From assembly GCF_033100135.1 (NCBI RefSeq), contig NZ_CP136920.1, positions 620,001-684,000 of the forward strand: 64,000 bases of DNA, written 5' to 3'. Of this stretch, positions 63,101 to 64,000 are shown in pieces; position 1 is the stretch's first letter, and the number at the start of each line of letters is the position of its first letter. Made by a program: the position numbers and the translations under genes. The stretch is from Rubellicoccus peritrichatus (GTDB lineage Bacteria > Verrucomicrobiota > Verrucomicrobiia > Opitutales > Cerasicoccaceae). Below the pieces are notes generated by a model. It saw nothing but the letters and a program-made list of their open reading frames with translations. It was not told where the DNA came from and searched no databases.

Positions 63101-63470
63101 TAAATGTGTAAACGAGGGTAGGATCCAAGTTGGATAGGGTCAACGAGCCTCCACCGTTCCATGAATTAACGTAGTAGCAATCACTGACAGCATTCAATTC
63201 TGCCAAAGCACCAACGCTTGCGAGCGGATCCAGCGTCCCACTGGCATTCGCACTCCAACCACTGGAAAATGTCAGGGTGATACCTGTATTCTCACCGGAA
63301 GTATCAATCAGGTTATGCAGCGGGCTGTAGGTATATACTGGATTCCATGAATTGCCATTAGTGTCAGGCTGAGATGGAGGTGGGTAAAAGAAATCCAACA
63401 GCAACTGTTGGGATTTTAAGCAGGAGGCACTGAATAGCACACAAGCAAGAGCCACAATATGTATCTTCAT
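60156..63470 (-). CDS. Secreted 1104-aa glycoside hydrolase (clan GH-A, GH39-like)
   Basis: Signal peptide (about 1-20, KIHIVALACVLFSASCLKSQ). Residues 20-650 form several beta-sandwich parts, one with F5/8-type C features (SARYLRLRYH). The catalytic barrel spans about 690-1010: FELWNEPN with acid/base Glu812 and IWMTETGYD with nucleophile Glu936 (124 residues apart, fitting clan A). The nearest memory matches are GH39 and related families, but assignment is uncertain; substrate unknown. The gene is preceded by a 28-bp palindrome and has its own terminator. The LacI gene is convergent. Confidence 0.72.
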   Translation of the reverse strand: MKIHIVALACVLFSASCLKSQQLLLDFFYPPPSQPDTNGNSWNPVYTYSPLHNLIDTSGENTGITLTFSSGWSANASGTLDPLASVGALAELNAVSDCYYVNSWNGGGSLTLSNLDPTLVYTFTIFGSRDIATVREGLYEAVGANTVSDTLISSGPGIGSGSRPNANNASVATLAKVRPNALGEIVLNLSVLQGGYAYLNAMEVVGESPIATDVIPANSIIAGLGTDVQRVLLNPLEEGGVLTIYDWNMEFTAYEPYGEVDAKAGTTALEFFGEAKHQAKGDYLLSTNIPGAVDYFGVWVYLHDQSNVKTVGIQLRDAEGENLYALQNGDWLGWNWLEIPTTPGSFVQAYPQTDKNGVIDFPLQAVSFVWFTPGAGPTSLGADGLVIATQITAPEQPLELSMSSPGWGEPGVPFGGMMVVNNYSDQAASVSIDYSLQTNRDLYDEALVDPVYGNDHAQGTVSWIELNGEVIQDNTLTDDDVSTAFSTLWMNSGFTEMFQYVDLGQVRDLIKMNYQSGDANWIKLVDFSYSQDGVTYTDIPELLGFDMETKWGLVELPFTGPVSARYLRLRYHTLPGESLPVFRTPKALYVYDGAGNDFVGIPSVGDVIQSRSTSVTVEPRSFGLVALSTSVPLETGSYYLGVDAQSSVGSELFQSNYFVMPDTTVPRSAASRFGMNVAKPEYIPIHESLGVSYVRFENMKWLFFSTGENSYDYSGGVSPWRVPHTSYMQSYKDAGFIMLPYILQCPEWATSAPADVTRNRPNYPPADNQYFADAVFQTVARFGSQTHPVADLKTADGLSGLNTINHFELWNEPNLDAPNWGFFVGTMEEYFEMFRAGAEAARLADPTATISHGGYAGIDLSIVGQLGTYQYSDGKTPLDFTDIINVHYYSGLQDPETATSDANSGDALTKTYEELLQDLSDWRDINAPGKEIWMTETGYDVDGPIGRTERHQAAKLPRNLMIILANGVEKVFIYRETGSNGTQHAGAGLMRNDDSIRPSWFTTATLIRQLDGVTATSTPRLAMTNTDIWAYLWDKGTSEVFTAWVPDESNNTTLGIDLGMCTVTDAFGNTRQLNVDANFPITDMPVYITNFGDDTALRALQPVQ

Positions 63471-63522
63471 AGATATTTATTATTAGGTGATTGAGATAGG
63501 ATGCCTAAATCGGCAGGGGACT

Positions 63523-63550
63523 AATTTACAAAACATATATTTTGTAAATT
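63523..63550. promoter_or_regulatory. Palindrome upstream of the glycosidase gene
   Basis: AATTTACAAAA (63523-63533), a 6-bp spacer and TTTTGTAAATT (63540-63550) are perfect 11-bp arms, 53 bp before the start codon. A good candidate operator, perhaps for the LacI protein encoded at 59018. Confidence 0.5.
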
Positions 63551-63663
63551 CATCAAGCAAAATCTTTCATTCCCTCTCAAATTAAAACTACAGTATTTCA
63601 GGTAATGCCTGCTGAAAGTTAGTGCTCAACTAAAAGAAAGTAGAAACCACACAAGCCAATGAT

Positions 63664-64000
63664 TTAACAGCCTGCCATATGGTCACGCTTTCGCATCTCA
63701 CTGACTGACAACGTGATCAGTTTCTTCAAAACATCCAAATCAACGTCACTCAATCGCTTAACATAGAGGCAGGAAACACCGTTTTTGTACTTTCCCATTT
63801 TCTCCATAAGGTGGCCGTAGTCATCAAAGCCGGTCATGATGTGAATCGACAAGCTCTTCTTACGTGGTGAAAAACCTGTCAGAAACCACCCTCCCCTGCA
63901 ACCACTTCGCGTTTTGTAATCGTAATGCCCGAATCCAATAATGGCCTTACCCCACATCTTCGGCTCCTCTCCGGTAAGTTCCTGCATAAGCAAAAGCAAA
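63664..64000 (-). CDS. DUF1801-like protein, C-terminal part
   Basis: The frame is open to the right edge, so the N-terminus lies outside. Visible: EEPKMWGKAIIGFGHYDYKT, WFLTGFSPRKKSLSIHIMTG and GKYKNGVSCLYVKRLSDVD, the YdhG/DUF1801 pattern, a small fold related to the frataxin/CyaY group. Function unknown. Confidence 0.8.
   Translation of the reverse strand, partial: LLLLMQELTGEEPKMWGKAIIGFGHYDYKTRSGCRGGWFLTGFSPRKKSLSIHIMTGFDDYGHLMEKMGKYKNGVSCLYVKRLSDVDLDVLKKLITLSVSEMRKRDHMAGC

Overview
The window looks like chromosomal DNA of a marine, polysaccharide-degrading Verrucomicrobiota, most probably an Opitutia/Puniceicoccales relative. This is inference from gene content: a PL6 alginate-lyase-like enzyme, a formylglycine sulfatase, GH36- and GH78-like enzymes and a GH39-like secreted enzyme, a phytanoyl-CoA dioxygenase beside an AraC regulator, LacI regulators, a prepilin-like protein, a CdsZ-type zinc-ribbon coiled-coil protein, a Trp-rich C-terminal tail, few clear Shine-Dalgarno sites, and intergenic palindromes of the kind common in the PVC group. 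There is no rRNA, no tRNA that I can recognise, no CRISPR and no intact transposon. The only transposase trace is a C-terminal fragment of a REP-associated tyrosine transposase.

Layout. 1-0.9 kb: end of an NTF2-like gene, nested palindromes and a small membrane protein. 0.95-5.1 kb: PL6 lyase and sulfatase. 5.4-12.5 kb: mostly minus-strand housekeeping genes (tesA, msrA, thpR, deoC, a LysE-like exporter, a zinc-ribbon protein, aat, a 2-hydroxyacid dehydrogenase) interrupted by a Trp-rich secreted protein. 12.9-15.9 kb: ABC ATPase and permease plus an OprB-like porin. 15.9-24.7 kb: fabV, a HAD hydrolase, an OYE reductase, a redoxin, cysE, hpnB, a frameshifted P19-type iron gene under a Fur-box-like site, a HIT protein and an OprD-like porin. 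24.7-27.5 kb: prfA-trpG-nrdR cluster. 27.8-30.3 kb: HAD protein and an ArsR-SRPBCC-SRPBCC operon with paired operators. 30.4-36.1 kb: glgC with a newly noted 46-aa membrane ORF, glmS, a potassium channel and an MFS transporter. 36.1-41.9 kb: AraC, PhyH, LacI, pseudopilin, SSS symporter. 42.4-46.7 kb: purine nucleoside permease, purS, ferredoxin, cdd, amtB-glnK. 46.8-51.6 kb: divergent GH36-like and GH78-like genes. 52-55.6 kb: glycosyltransferase, an 18-unit helical-repeat protein and a Tsr3/DTW-like protein. 55.6-56.3 kb: repeat graveyard with the transposase remnant and a 22-bp tandem array. 56.3-64 kb: trpE, sigma factor, LacI, the 1104-aa secreted glycosidase and a partial DUF1801 gene.

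How the genes work together. Secreted or exported enzymes (PL6, possibly the sulfatase, the GH39-like enzyme) and outer-membrane porins (OprB, OprD) fit the breakdown and uptake of sulfated or uronic algal glycans. The GH36/GH78 pair lacks signal peptides and probably finishes oligosaccharides inside the cell. LacI and AraC regulators sit next to the sugar-related genes. Nitrogen status (amtB-glnK) and iron (Fur-like box) controls are visible.

The most unusual layer lies between the genes. At least six families of long imperfect palindromes recur in the intergenic spaces. Their arms are made of degenerate words of about 9-12 bases, and some copies are nested inside the loops of others. Together with the transposase remnant, the 22-bp array and REP-like hairpins, these are the best candidates for something poorly described.
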